This document shows, one piece after another, positions 39,083-47,426 of a DNA stretch of 64,000 bases (position 1 is the stretch's first letter; the number at the start of each line of letters is the position of its first letter). A program made the position numbers and the translations under genes. Below the pieces are notes generated by a model. It was not told the DNA's origin. It made no database searches and was given only the letters and a program-made list of their open reading frames with translations. Origin of the DNA: Proteus columbae (lineage in GTDB: Bacteria > Pseudomonadota > Gammaproteobacteria > Enterobacterales > Enterobacteriaceae); assembly GCF_002777965.1 (NCBI RefSeq), contig NZ_NGVR01000008.1, positions 248,001-312,000 on the forward strand. Direction: 5' to 3'.

Positions 39083-39178
39083 CCTGCCTGAGCGACGTTA
39101 ACTATTACCTCTCCTCAGCTTACAGGGTTATCGCTTGATATTACCCAAGGCATTGTCATGCCTAAAAATGAGTAAGCT
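39051..39178 (+). promoter_or_regulatory. Candidate attenuator sequestering the ABC-F start codon
   Basis: Hairpin A pairs 39051-39058 (GCTCAGGC) with 39086-39093 (GCCTGAGC), enclosing a small CAGTA/TACTG stem. Hairpin B pairs AGCTTAC (39117-39123) with GTAAGCT (39172-39178), which abuts the ATG at 39179; inside it sit GGCAT-TGTC-ATGCC and a weaker GGGT/ACCC stem. CTGAG of arm A2 (39088-39092) is also complementary to CTCAG (39114-39118) at the 5' edge of B, an alternative pairing that would open B when a ribosome stalls on the leader. All pairings are read directly; the mechanism is inferred. Confidence 0.65.
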
Positions 39179-40921
39179 ATGAGCACTTTATTATCTACAC
39201 AAAATCTATCTTTCCATAATAATCACGGTTTATTATTAAACGATATTTCTTTAGCACTGATTAAAGGTGAGAAGATTGGTTTAATTGGTTATAACGGTTG
39301 TGGGAAAAGTACTTTATTAAAATTACTTTCACATCAATTATTACCAAGTTCAGGTGTTATTTCCGTTGCTAATCAAACGGTTATGGCATATATAGAACAA
39401 CACTTACCCACTGAATTACAGTCAATGACTTTAATGAATGCTGTACTTCATAAATTACCTGAAGAATACAGATTATCTGAAGGCTGGCGAGCTGAGTTAT
39501 TGCTAAGTGAAATGGGATTTAAACTTCACGAAAAAGATCTACTTGTTTCACAATTAAGTGGTGGTCAACACACTCGTTTATTATTAGCGAGAGCGTTAAT
39601 TATTGAGCCTGATTTATTATTACTTGATGAACCAAGTAACCACCTCGATTTACCCACCATTTTATGGTTGGAAACCTTTTTAAAACAGTGGCGTGGTAGC
39701 TTCATTCTGGTTTCACATGATAATACGCTATTAGACAACGTAACGAATTGTACATGGATTATTCGTGATAAATCGCTATCTATCTTTCGGTTACCCTGCT
39801 CTCAAGCTCGAGTTGAACAAGAAGAGCAAGATATCAGTGCGCAACATCGCTATGATGCACAACAAAAAGAGATAGATAGAATAGCCCAAAGTGCGAAGCA
39901 ACTTGCAATATGGGGGCACGTTTATGATAACGAGAATTTATCTCGTAAAGCCAAACAGATGGAAAAACATATTGTTCGTTTAAAAGATGAACAAACTGAA
40001 GTGACGTCTGGAAATCAGTGGGTATTACAGTTTTCTGGTACGACATTACGTGCCGACAGACTCTGCGAATTAAATCAACTTGCTGTTATTCCTGCTGAAA
40101 ATACACCAGTTTTATATACAGTTGAAAATCAGCGTATAAAAAGTGGTGATCGAGTAGCAATAATTGGCGCTAATGGAACAGGTAAATCATCATTATTAAA
40201 GATGATTTGGTCACTTAGTTTAGTTGATATAAGTGAACAAAATGCAATAAAGTTGCATCCTCGAGTTGAATTGGGTTATTACGATCAAAAAATTGCTCAA
40301 TTAGTTGATAATGATACCCTTTCTGATGCATTAAAACCCTTTGCGCCATTAACGGATGAACAGAGAAAAATGGCACTTATTAGTGCTGGTTTTGCTTATA
40401 CTCGCCACGGACAGAAAGTGAGTACATTAAGTGGTGGCGAACGAGCACGTTTATTGTTTGTTGGCCTGAGTTTAGCAAACTATTCTTTATTAATGTTGGA
40501 TGAGCCTACAAACCATATTGATATGGAAGGCAAAAAGGCATTAGCTGAACAAATTAGCCAATTTCCTGGTGGTGTCTTATTAGTTAGCCATGATAGAGAA
40601 TTGATTGAAAATAGCTGTAATCGTTTTTGGTATATTCATAATGGTATTTTAATAGAGCACCATGATATTGAAGCGATTTATCAGCTTATTACTGAAGAGG
40701 AAATACCAGAAATTCAGCAAGAGAATAAACTCAATAATTTGCAGAATATCTCATCAGTTCCATTAGATTCACATGATGATGAAAAACTCTTTAAGTTAAT
40801 TGAGCTAGAAGAGAAATTAGAGGCTGATTTAGCGCGTAAAACTAACCATCAAAAACCTGCTTTGCAGGCGCAATGGAAATTAGAAATTAGCCAGCTAAAG
40901 CAAGCACTTAAATTGATATAA
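39179..40921 (+). CDS. ABC-F family ATPase, inducible-resistance-like
   Basis: 580 residues, two ABC domains, no membrane part. Domain 1: Walker A GYNGCGKST (37-45), signature LSGGQ (126-130), Walker B LLLLDEPSNHLD (146-157). Domain 2: GANGTGKSS (330-338), LSGGE (417-421), LMLDEPTNHID. The inter-domain linker is about 70 residues and charged (EQEEQDISAQHRYDAQQKEI in part), and a C-terminal helical extension (about 530-580) resembles that of Uup-type proteins. ABC-F proteins act on the ribosome; some displace antibiotics from the peptidyl-transferase centre. It is distinct from YbiT, which is also in the window. The leader peptide and start-codon hairpin suggest antibiotic- or stall-induced expression. 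Confidence 0.88.
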   Translation: MSTLLSTQNLSFHNNHGLLLNDISLALIKGEKIGLIGYNGCGKSTLLKLLSHQLLPSSGVISVANQTVMAYIEQHLPTELQSMTLMNAVLHKLPEEYRLSEGWRAELLLSEMGFKLHEKDLLVSQLSGGQHTRLLLARALIIEPDLLLLDEPSNHLDLPTILWLETFLKQWRGSFILVSHDNTLLDNVTNCTWIIRDKSLSIFRLPCSQARVEQEEQDISAQHRYDAQQKEIDRIAQSAKQLAIWGHVYDNENLSRKAKQMEKHIVRLKDEQTEVTSGNQWVLQFSGTTLRADRLCELNQLAVIPAENTPVLYTVENQRIKSGDRVAIIGANGTGKSSLLKMIWSLSLVDISEQNAIKLHPRVELGYYDQKIAQLVDNDTLSDALKPFAPLTDEQRKMALISAGFAYTRHGQKVSTLSGGERARLLFVGLSLANYSLLMLDEPTNHIDMEGKKALAEQISQFPGGVLLVSHDRELIENSCNRFWYIHNGILIEHHDIEAIYQLITEEEIPEIQQENKLNNLQNISSVPLDSHDDEKLFKLIELEEKLEADLARKTNHQKPALQAQWKLEISQLKQALKLI

Positions 40922-40942
40922 GATTGATAAGGTTTTGTTTAA

Positions 40943-40974
40943 GTAAAAAGGATCACGATGTGATCCTTTTTTAT
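40943..40974. terminator. Bidirectional terminator after the ABC-F gene
   Basis: Arms AAAAAGGATCAC / GTGATCCTTTTT with a 3-nt loop and T-run. Confidence 0.9.
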
Positions 40975-40980
40975 TTGTTC

Positions 40981-41301
40981 TTATTTTACTAACTGATATT
41001 CAATAAGATATAAAGATTGTGTTGTCGGATAAATATCTTTGATAAGTGCTTTCAACACTGGAAGTGTCATGCCTTCCTGCTGCGCGTGATACTCATTAAT
41101 ATCGTCATAACGTAGAGACGATACCGCTATGATTTTCAATTTTCCATAATGAGTACGATGTTCATTAGCAAATAATTCAACAATGCTTCCCGGTTTGTAA
41201 TCACTTTCACTTTCATCTCGGATAGTAATCACTTTTTTTCCTTCAAGAATGGAAGGTATTAAACGTTCAAAAAAAGTAATTTCTGTTGGTATTGCCGACA
41301 T
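40981..41301 (-). CDS. yqfB: N4-acetylcytidine amidohydrolase (ASCH domain)
   Basis: 106 residues aligning from memory with E. coli YqfB: EITFFERLIPSILEGKKVITIRDESES at the start (in part), then HAQQEGMTLPVLKALIKDIYP and YLIEYQL at the end. ASCH fold; the conserved Lys, Thr and Glu of the TIRDESES region form the active site. It hydrolyses N4-acetylcytidine to cytidine and acetate in nucleoside salvage. Cytosolic. Convergent with the ABC-F gene. Confidence 0.88.
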   Translation of the reverse strand: MSAIPTEITFFERLIPSILEGKKVITIRDESESDYKPGSIVELFANEHRTHYGKLKIIAVSSLRYDDINEYHAQQEGMTLPVLKALIKDIYPTTQSLYLIEYQLVK

Positions 41302-41362
41302 AATATTGACTCATAAATTTATTGATAAGTTGCTGATTATCTTATCATACAATAACTCTTTT

Positions 41363-42211
41363 TTATTTCTTTTTACCCATAGAGATGTCATTTAAAGCTT
41401 CCGTCTGAAGTAACTTAGCCTTACGCTCAATCCCCCAACGATAACCAGATAATTCACCATTTTGTCGAATAACACGATGGCATGGAATAGCAACAGCTAG
41501 TTTATTAGCGGCACAAGCATTAGCGACTGCTCGATATGCCTTAGGCACTCCAATTTTGTTAGCAATTTCTTGATAAGTCATAGTGCTACCAAAAGGGATA
41601 TCTAATAATGCCTGCCAAACTTTTTGCTGAAATACAGTACCTTGGATATCAAGAGGTAAAGATAAGGGTTGTTTGGGTAATTCAATAAAGCCGATGACTT
41701 GTGCAATGACTTGCTCAAATTCTTCATTTGCACCAATTAATTCGGCCAGAGGAAATTGTTTTTGCAAATCTTCTAATAACACCTCTGCATCGTCCCCTAA
41801 CATAATGGCACAAATCCCCTTTTCACTTTGTGCTACAAGAATACTTCCCAAAGAGCACTGAGCGATAGCAAAAAAGATGGCAATATTCTTACCACCCGTA
41901 CGCCAATTCGTTGGTGTCATACCTAATATTGCTGTTGCATTTTCATAAAAACGGCTATTAGCATTAAAGCCTGATTGATAAATCGCATCTGTAATACTGC
42001 CGTCTTGAACTAACGCTTTTTTTATTAATTTTTGACGATAAGCATTAGCATAATCTTTTGGTGTGATCCCCATCGTTGATTTAAATAAGCGATGGAAATG
42101 ATATGGGCTTGCCATAACATGCTCTGCAATAGAGGTAAGCGACACGTCACCGTTATTTTTTTCAATAAAACGGCAGGCTTGCTCAATAAGTTGATTATAT
42201 TTACTTTCCAT
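41363..42211 (-). CDS. Ada-like O6-methylguanine methyltransferase with AraC domain, lacking the N-terminal sensor
   Basis: 282 residues. An AraC-type DNA-binding domain (about 1-105: SLTSIAEHVMASPYHFHRLFK and DAIYQSGFNANSRFYE) is fused to an O6-alkylguanine-DNA alkyltransferase domain with the acceptor Cys244 in AIPCHRVIRQNG and SGYRWGIERK. E. coli Ada has in addition an ~80-residue zinc-Cys4 domain whose Cys38 takes methyl from phosphotriesters and switches the protein to an activator; it is missing here, so that induction route cannot operate. The alkA-like gene lies 77 bp upstream on the same strand, consistent with an alkylation-repair operon. AAAGGA supports the start. Confidence 0.9.
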   Translation of the reverse strand: MESKYNQLIEQACRFIEKNNGDVSLTSIAEHVMASPYHFHRLFKSTMGITPKDYANAYRQKLIKKALVQDGSITDAIYQSGFNANSRFYENATAILGMTPTNWRTGGKNIAIFFAIAQCSLGSILVAQSEKGICAIMLGDDAEVLLEDLQKQFPLAELIGANEEFEQVIAQVIGFIELPKQPLSLPLDIQGTVFQQKVWQALLDIPFGSTMTYQEIANKIGVPKAYRAVANACAANKLAVAIPCHRVIRQNGELSGYRWGIERKAKLLQTEALNDISMGKKK

Positions 42212-42288
42212 TATGGTAGTCCTTTAAACGCGGGATTATGGCTATTCTTGACAAACATAATGAATAAAGAACTCCGTTTATTGCTCAA

Positions 42289-42897
42289 TTACTCTGGTTC
42301 TTTAGATAATGCCCATAGATAAAGCGATGCCGTGGAACCATAGGGTGAATAGCGTTTTCTGTAACGTTCGAAGCGCGCTTTATCTAATGTTTTATGACGA
42401 TAAAGACGCATAATTCCGCGTTGAATAGCTAAATCTCCCCAACTTAAAATATCTGGTCGATTAAGCGAGGAAATTAATAGCATTTCTGCTGTCCAAATCC
42501 CAATACCTTTTAGTTGAATTAAAGTATCGATAACCTCTTTATCTGTCATATCAGGAATTTTATTTAAATTTAATTTTTCTGAGATAACGGCGTCAGCAAT
42601 ACCGATAATATAATCGGCTTTGCGCATAGTCATTCCACACTGTTGGATCTCTTGTTCTGATAATTTTGCGATACGTTCTGGTGTGTAAATACCCCCACAT
42701 AAATTGAGTAGTCGCTGATTAACAGTTATGGCAGCAGAAACCGAAATTTGTTGTTCAATAATGTTTTTAACTAATGCTGTAAATAGATCAGGTGTTAATG
42801 GACGCTTAATTTCACCTATTCTTTCAATGAGTTCGGCTAAGCGCTTATCACATTTTTTTAATGAGTTTATCTCTGTTTCGCCATATTGAAAATGCAT
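42289..42897 (-). CDS. AlkA-like DNA-3-methyladenine glycosylase (HhH-GPD)
   Basis: 202 residues covering the HhH-GPD glycosylase core without the N-terminal AlkA_N domain of E. coli AlkA (282), as in the shorter yeast MAG-like and Bacillus-type enzymes. Helix-hairpin-helix LKGIGIWTAEMLL (129-141) and catalytic Asp155 in SWGDLAIQRG. It should excise 3-methyladenine and other alkylated bases from DNA. It sits just upstream of the Ada-like gene on the same strand. No good Shine-Dalgarno before the ATG. Confidence 0.9.
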   Translation of the reverse strand: MHFQYGETEINSLKKCDKRLAELIERIGEIKRPLTPDLFTALVKNIIEQQISVSAAITVNQRLLNLCGGIYTPERIAKLSEQEIQQCGMTMRKADYIIGIADAVISEKLNLNKIPDMTDKEVIDTLIQLKGIGIWTAEMLLISSLNRPDILSWGDLAIQRGIMRLYRHKTLDKARFERYRKRYSPYGSTASLYLWALSKEPE

Positions 42898-43221
42898 AAA
42901 TTAACTTAATTTAAATGGAATATTCATGTCAGTATAACGTGAAAATAAGTGTGCTATGCACTCCATTTCTTGCTTTTTTGCTAAACTTTCTACCTTTTAT
43001 CATAGGTAACTAAAGTAGTGTTTGGTAAAAGAGCTTAATTAATTTTTCGTAGAAGAAGTTAATCAATAAAAAATATCATCACATTTAAAAACTATAATTT
43101 TATATTAGAAGTTATAACAAATATAAAAATACCAAATTTAAATTAGCACCTATACTTTATTTTACCTTCTGAATTTTTACTTAGGTCAATTCTTGGTTAT
43201 TCTGTAATTACAGGATTTAAT
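42898..43221. other. Divergent intergenic region with one hairpin
   Basis: 324 A/T-rich bp between the alkA-like and O-methyltransferase genes. The only structure is a split inverted repeat at 42985-43015 (ACTTT-c-TACCT ... AGGTA-act-AAAGT). No firm promoter pair was found. Confidence 0.4.
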
Positions 43222-44244
43222 ATGAAAAATCATACACTCAATTTACAAAACAAAGCTGACGCACTAGCAGTAATGAAGAAAGCAATGAGCTTTACTATTC
43301 CTGCCGCATTAAGAGTTGCAGTAAAATTAAATATCGCGGATTTATTAAAAAATGGCTCTAAAAGTATTGATGAATTAGCAGAAAAAACAAATTCATCACC
43401 ATCTGCATTAAATAGAATATTAAGAATGTTAGCCTCTGAGAAAATATTTTATGAATTAGAAAATCAAAACTACTCACTTACTCCTATGGGCGCTTTTTTA
43501 TTAAGTGATCATGAATATAGCTTACGTGATGCCATTTTAATGCTGACAAATGAGACGTTATGGAGACCTGTCGGTGATATTACTGAATCTGTGCAAGGTA
43601 ATCCCGCCTTTGAAAATCTTTATGGCATAAGTTTTTACCAATACTGGCAAGATAATGTAAGAACAGATCATGATTTTCAATCAGGTATGAGTTCACTTTC
43701 AAAGATAGAAAATTATTTCATTATTAAACATTATCAATTTCCTGAAAATGTAATTATCACAGATATTGCTGGCGGATTAGGCGGATTGTTATTAAACGTA
43801 TTAAAAGAAAATCCGACTTTGAAAGGACAATTATTTGATAGGCCTCATGTGCTGGAAAGAACGTTGTTGACTGAATTAAATGATGATAGTCGTTGGCGTT
43901 TAATATCAGGAGATTTATTTGGAGAATATCCCGAATCTGATATTTATTTAATAAAATATATTATTCATGACTGGGATGATAAAAGCGTTATTAAAATTTT
44001 TAAAAACTTCCGTAATGCAATGAAGCCTAATTCAAAAATACTTATTATTGAACCGGTTATTTTCAAAAAGAATGTATCTGATATGGCTAAATATATGGAT
44101 CTTCTCTGTATGTGTGCATTTCCTGAATCGGGTGAACGTACAGAGGCAGAGTTTATTGCTTTACTAGATCAAGCAGATTTGAAAATTAATAAAGTGGTTA
44201 AAACAGAAACGTACAACTCAATATTAGAAGTCGTTATTAAATGA
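43222..44244 (+). CDS. SAM-dependent O-methyltransferase (COMT/ASMT-like)
   Basis: 340 residues of the plant COMT / bacterial polyketide O-methyltransferase type. N-terminal winged-helix dimerisation domain (about 10-100, with IDELAEKTNSSPSALNRILR), SAM-binding loop ITDIAGGLGGLLLNVL (179-194) and the catalytic His249 in KYIIHDWDD, followed by LLIIEPV-like ILIIEPVIF. Such enzymes methylate hydroxyl groups of small aromatic or secondary metabolites. It is a single gene with its own good Shine-Dalgarno (AGGA) and terminator, and no biosynthetic cluster is nearby, so the substrate is unknown. Codon use is A/T-rich like its surroundings. Confidence 0.87.
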   Translation: MKNHTLNLQNKADALAVMKKAMSFTIPAALRVAVKLNIADLLKNGSKSIDELAEKTNSSPSALNRILRMLASEKIFYELENQNYSLTPMGAFLLSDHEYSLRDAILMLTNETLWRPVGDITESVQGNPAFENLYGISFYQYWQDNVRTDHDFQSGMSSLSKIENYFIIKHYQFPENVIITDIAGGLGGLLLNVLKENPTLKGQLFDRPHVLERTLLTELNDDSRWRLISGDLFGEYPESDIYLIKYIIHDWDDKSVIKIFKNFRNAMKPNSKILIIEPVIFKKNVSDMAKYMDLLCMCAFPESGERTEAEFIALLDQADLKINKVVKTETYNSILEVVIK

Positions 44245-44275
44245 CCTATTGAGATAGTCATTTATTTGTAGCAAC

Positions 44276-44307
44276 AAAAAAAGCCACTTTCAAAAGTGGC
44301 TTTTTAG
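44276..44307. terminator. Bidirectional terminator
   Basis: Arms AAAAAGCCACTTT / AAAGTGGCTTTTT with a very short loop, between convergent genes. Confidence 0.9.
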
Positions 44308-44318
44308 ATTAAAAAAGA

Positions 44319-44966
44319 TTATGCAGTTAACGCTAGTTTGGCACCAAAAAGTAAGAACACGGCACCAATACAACTATTTGATAATGAAGCTAACCGTTTG
44401 TTATGTTTTACTTTATTAGTAATAGCAACACCGCCAAAAATAAGAACTGATAAATAAAGCATACTGCATGTTTCTAAAATTGCACCCAATACAAAGAATG
44501 GAACACCTGCATTTTCATACTTAGGATCGATAAACTGAATAAAGAAAGAAACATAAAAAATGATCATTTTTGGGTTAAGCATACTCAAAAATAACGCCTT
44601 AACATAAAGACCATCTTTTGCTTTTACAGTTACTTCAGTTACTTGCTCTGGTGTCTCTTTTTTCTTTTGGAACGTTGCATATAACGTTTTTAACCCTAAA
44701 TAGGTTAAATAAAGAGCACCTGCATATTTAATGACAATAAAGAAGACGGGTGAAGTCTTGACTAATGAAGCAACCCCCAAAAATGCCAAAAAGATTAATA
44801 ATGCATCACCCGTAAAAACACCAAGAGCGGCTTTATACCCCCCTTTTACGCCATGCTTCGCACTGGAAGTAAGGACGAAAATCGAGTTTGGACCTGGTAC
44901 TAAAGTAATAAAAATAACGCCTAAAAGGTATGTCCAAATATTTGAAATACCGATACTTTCTAACAT
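44319..44966 (-). CDS. leuE: Leucine exporter LeuE (LysE/RhtB family)
   Basis: 215 residues and about six helices. IFITLVPGPNSIFVLTSSAKHGVKGGYKAALGVFTGDALL (in part) is the RhtB/LysE signature, and NPKMIIFYVSFFIQFIDP matches LeuE specifically. Exports leucine and related amino acids across the inner membrane. AAGG lies 6 nt before the ATG. In E. coli it is Lrp-controlled; the 547-bp A/T-rich region upstream could hold Lrp sites but none can be called by eye. Confidence 0.9.
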   Translation of the reverse strand: MLESIGISNIWTYLLGVIFITLVPGPNSIFVLTSSAKHGVKGGYKAALGVFTGDALLIFLAFLGVASLVKTSPVFFIVIKYAGALYLTYLGLKTLYATFQKKKETPEQVTEVTVKAKDGLYVKALFLSMLNPKMIIFYVSFFIQFIDPKYENAGVPFFVLGAILETCSMLYLSVLIFGGVAITNKVKHNKRLASLSNSCIGAVFLLFGAKLALTA

Positions 44967-45513
44967 ACGACGCCTTTTTTAAAAAAATAACATGCTGAAT
45001 ATGTGAGCTATCATATCCACAATATTTTTTTTGTAAAACAATAATCTTTATACAGACTAAAGATAAGTTAATTACTCTGCTTTTTAATATAAAAAGCAGT
45101 TAGTAAGACTTTTTTTGTATTTATTTTTAGATTAAAAAACCAGTTTGAATCTAAGTTATAGTATGATGCTGAAATTAAAATTTATTCAGATTTAACCTCT
45201 GCATAAATCTATTAAAATGAAGTTATAAACTATATTTTGGTTTTAATTTAGATTCAATATCCTATTGTTTGTTTTGTGTTATGGTTCATTATTCTTTTTG
45301 TGATCTTGAGCGATATTTTATTTTTAATATTAAAACCGCCTTACTCATTAATTTCATGAAAAATAAGTGTTTTTATTAGTATTTAGAGCGTTATTTAGCA
45401 CAAAAAGAGAGGGAATAAAAAAGATTATATTTACCAAAACCATTATTCTAGGTTGTTTTTTATTTTTAGCATAAAAAACATGCTTACCTCTGATTACAGT
45501 TTAAGAGAATAAA
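44967..45513. other. Long A/T-rich intergenic region
   Basis: 547 bp upstream of leuE and of the oxidase remnant. It holds a perfect hairpin at 45077-45099 (CTGCTTTTT / AAAAAGCAG, AATAT loop) and otherwise only A/T-rich sequence. The missing 5' part of the oxidoreductase gene probably once lay here. Confidence 0.45.
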
Positions 45514-45915
45514 ATGGATCTAAATAGCTCATCTTTACCTTGTATTATCTCCACACCAGAGATGGAGTTACGCCATTTTGCTCAAAATGAGATTATTGCA
45601 ACTGAAGATTACATTGATAATAGTGATGAACATCACCCTGAGCGAATTGCATGTCATGCACAAGCGACTTTTTATGATAATTTTACGCAAACAGGTAAAC
45701 TAACAATAAAACAGGTTGCTGTTGGTGAAAGGCCTATGCCTAAAGATGAAATGCCAATTATTGGAGAAATATCTCCTTATCAGGGATTATATCTTGTTAC
45801 TATGCACGCTGCCGTGACATTGTCACCTTTATTATGTGAATTAGTTGCACAAGAACTTGTTTACGAAAAAGCGGAACCTCTATTAACGCCTTATCGCGTA
45901 TCACGATTCAGCTAG
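45514..45915 (+). pseudogene. C-terminal remnant of a DAO-type FAD oxidoreductase
   Basis: 133 codons matching only the C-terminal third of glycine/D-amino-acid oxidase-like flavoproteins: EMELRHFAQNEIIATEDYID, QVAVGERPMPKDEMPIIGE and YLVTMHAAVTLSPLLCELVAQELV, the last forming the FAD-pyrophosphate end. The Rossmann GxGxxG half is missing, so no catalysis is possible. A fair Shine-Dalgarno (AAGAGA) precedes the ATG, so the fragment may be translated. A GNAT gene starts 9 bp after it, suggesting an old operon. Confidence 0.78.
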
Positions 45916-45924
45916 AGAACCATT

Positions 45925-46692
45925 ATGGATGCACAACTGTATAAAGAATTTAAAATAGTAGAAAAAGCCTTTTGGTCAGAAATTTGTGAAAATAATATTC
46001 GTATTGGTGATCATACACATTGCTTTATGACACCAATGGATGCTGCCATTTTTAACTTTATTTATTTGCGCCAAGGTGCAACAGAAAGTTCATTCCAGCA
46101 AGCCAGCACCCTTTTTACTTCGCAGAAAAAAAATCATATTTTGGTATTACCAGAGTCATTATTGCCTGAATTTGAAGAAATAATAAAAAATGCAGGTTAT
46201 ACCGGTGATGGTATGACAACTGCAATGTATTTAACATTATCAGAAGCGGTATTCCCATCTTACAGAAATAATCCTTGCGATATTATTTTAACTAATCACA
46301 ACCTTGAACAGTGGGCGCACCCATTAAAAACGGCGTTTCCAGTGGGAGATGATAGTGATGATACGATTGTTAATGAATATATTCGCTATCACCAGAAAGC
46401 ATTAGATAATGGCGTAGCTATTTTCCATTACGCGTTATTAGTTGATGGTCAGCCTGTCTCTTCATTAACGTTAACAATACACGATAAATTAGCCCGTTTT
46501 GATGATATTGGAACAGATATTGCCTATCAAGGTAATGGTTATGCGACACATTTGATTAAGCATGTTTTAGAGTTTTGCCGTGAACAAGGCGTTGAACGTT
46601 GCTTCTTAGATGCATCAGCAGATGGTTTAGCGCTATACCGTAAGTTTGGTTTTAAATCGCTCTTTAACTATCTCAGTTTTATTAAAGAATAA
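45925..46692 (+). CDS. GNAT family acetyltransferase
   Basis: 255 residues: a less-conserved N-terminal half and a C-terminal GNAT domain with LARFDDIGTDIAYQGNGYATHLIKHVL (quoted in part; acetyl-CoA loop Y-Q-G-N-G-Y-A), then FLDASADGLALYRKFGFKSLF. The order of a variable N-terminal domain plus GNAT resembles two-domain acetyltransferases acting on amino acids or small amines. Substrate unknown. It follows a flavoenzyme remnant at 9 bp and ends at a bidirectional terminator. Confidence 0.87.
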   Translation: MDAQLYKEFKIVEKAFWSEICENNIRIGDHTHCFMTPMDAAIFNFIYLRQGATESSFQQASTLFTSQKKNHILVLPESLLPEFEEIIKNAGYTGDGMTTAMYLTLSEAVFPSYRNNPCDIILTNHNLEQWAHPLKTAFPVGDDSDDTIVNEYIRYHQKALDNGVAIFHYALLVDGQPVSSLTLTIHDKLARFDDIGTDIAYQGNGYATHLIKHVLEFCREQGVERCFLDASADGLALYRKFGFKSLFNYLSFIKE

Positions 46693-46704
46693 AAGCTGCT
46701 ATAT

Positions 46705-46741
46705 GAATAGGCTCAATCATGTTTGTTGAGCCTATTTTTTA
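46705..46741. terminator. Bidirectional terminator
   Basis: 11-bp arms AATAGGCTCAA / TTGAGCCTATT and TTTT tail between convergent genes. Confidence 0.88.
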
Positions 46742-46745
46742 AATA

Positions 46746-47345
46746 TTAATAGAGACTAAGTCTTTTCTCAGCGTCTTGTTTATCTTTATTGCTAATTTGT
46801 CTTATCACACGACAAGGATTTCCAACAGCAACGCAATTAGGTGGAATAGATTTTGTTACTACACTGCCTGCACCTATAACGCAATTATCACCGATGGTCA
46901 CACCAGGTAAAATAATACACCCTGCACCTAACCATACTGAGTTACCGATAGTAATTGGTAATGCATATTCAAGTTCACTGCTACGTATTTCAGGATCAAT
47001 CGGATGAGTTGCAGTTAAAATACTGACATTTGGCGCACACATCACATTGTGTCCAATTTTTACTGAGGCACAATCTAATATTGTTAAATTAAAATTAGCG
47101 TAAAATGCTTCGCCAATTTCAATTAACTGACCATAGTCACAATGAAATGGTGGTTCAATAGTAAAATTATTGCCCGTTTTTCCTAAAAGCTGTTTTAAAT
47201 ATGTCTTTCTCTTTTCAACGTCAGAAGGACGCGTCATATTAAAATCATAAATAATTTCACGCGCTTTTACTCTAAGTGGTTCTAAACTATCATCTTTACT
47301 AGCATGATAAAGATGACCTGATACCATTTTTTCGTATTCTGTCAT
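46746..47345 (-). CDS. maa: Maltose/galactoside O-acetyltransferase
   Basis: 199 residues of the Maa/LacA family. N-terminal YEKMVSGHLYHASKDDSL and ARE...DFNMTRPSD are typical, followed by left-handed beta-helix hexapeptide repeats (ILDCASVKIGHNVMCAPNV in part), catalytic His in TATHPIDPEIR, then VWLGAGCIILPGVTIGDNCVIGAGSVVTK (in part). It acetylates the 6-OH of glucose, maltose or related sugars using acetyl-CoA, probably for export or detoxification. GGAG lies 8 nt before the ATG. Confidence 0.9.
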   Translation of the reverse strand: MTEYEKMVSGHLYHASKDDSLEPLRVKAREIIYDFNMTRPSDVEKRKTYLKQLLGKTGNNFTIEPPFHCDYGQLIEIGEAFYANFNLTILDCASVKIGHNVMCAPNVSILTATHPIDPEIRSSELEYALPITIGNSVWLGAGCIILPGVTIGDNCVIGAGSVVTKSIPPNCVAVGNPCRVIRQISNKDKQDAEKRLSLY

Positions 47346-47426
47346 TGTGATGCTCCGAATTTGAAATAAAACAGTTTAGATAAACGTCAATATTAATTTC
47401 CTTATTCTAGCGTTAATTAACTTAAA

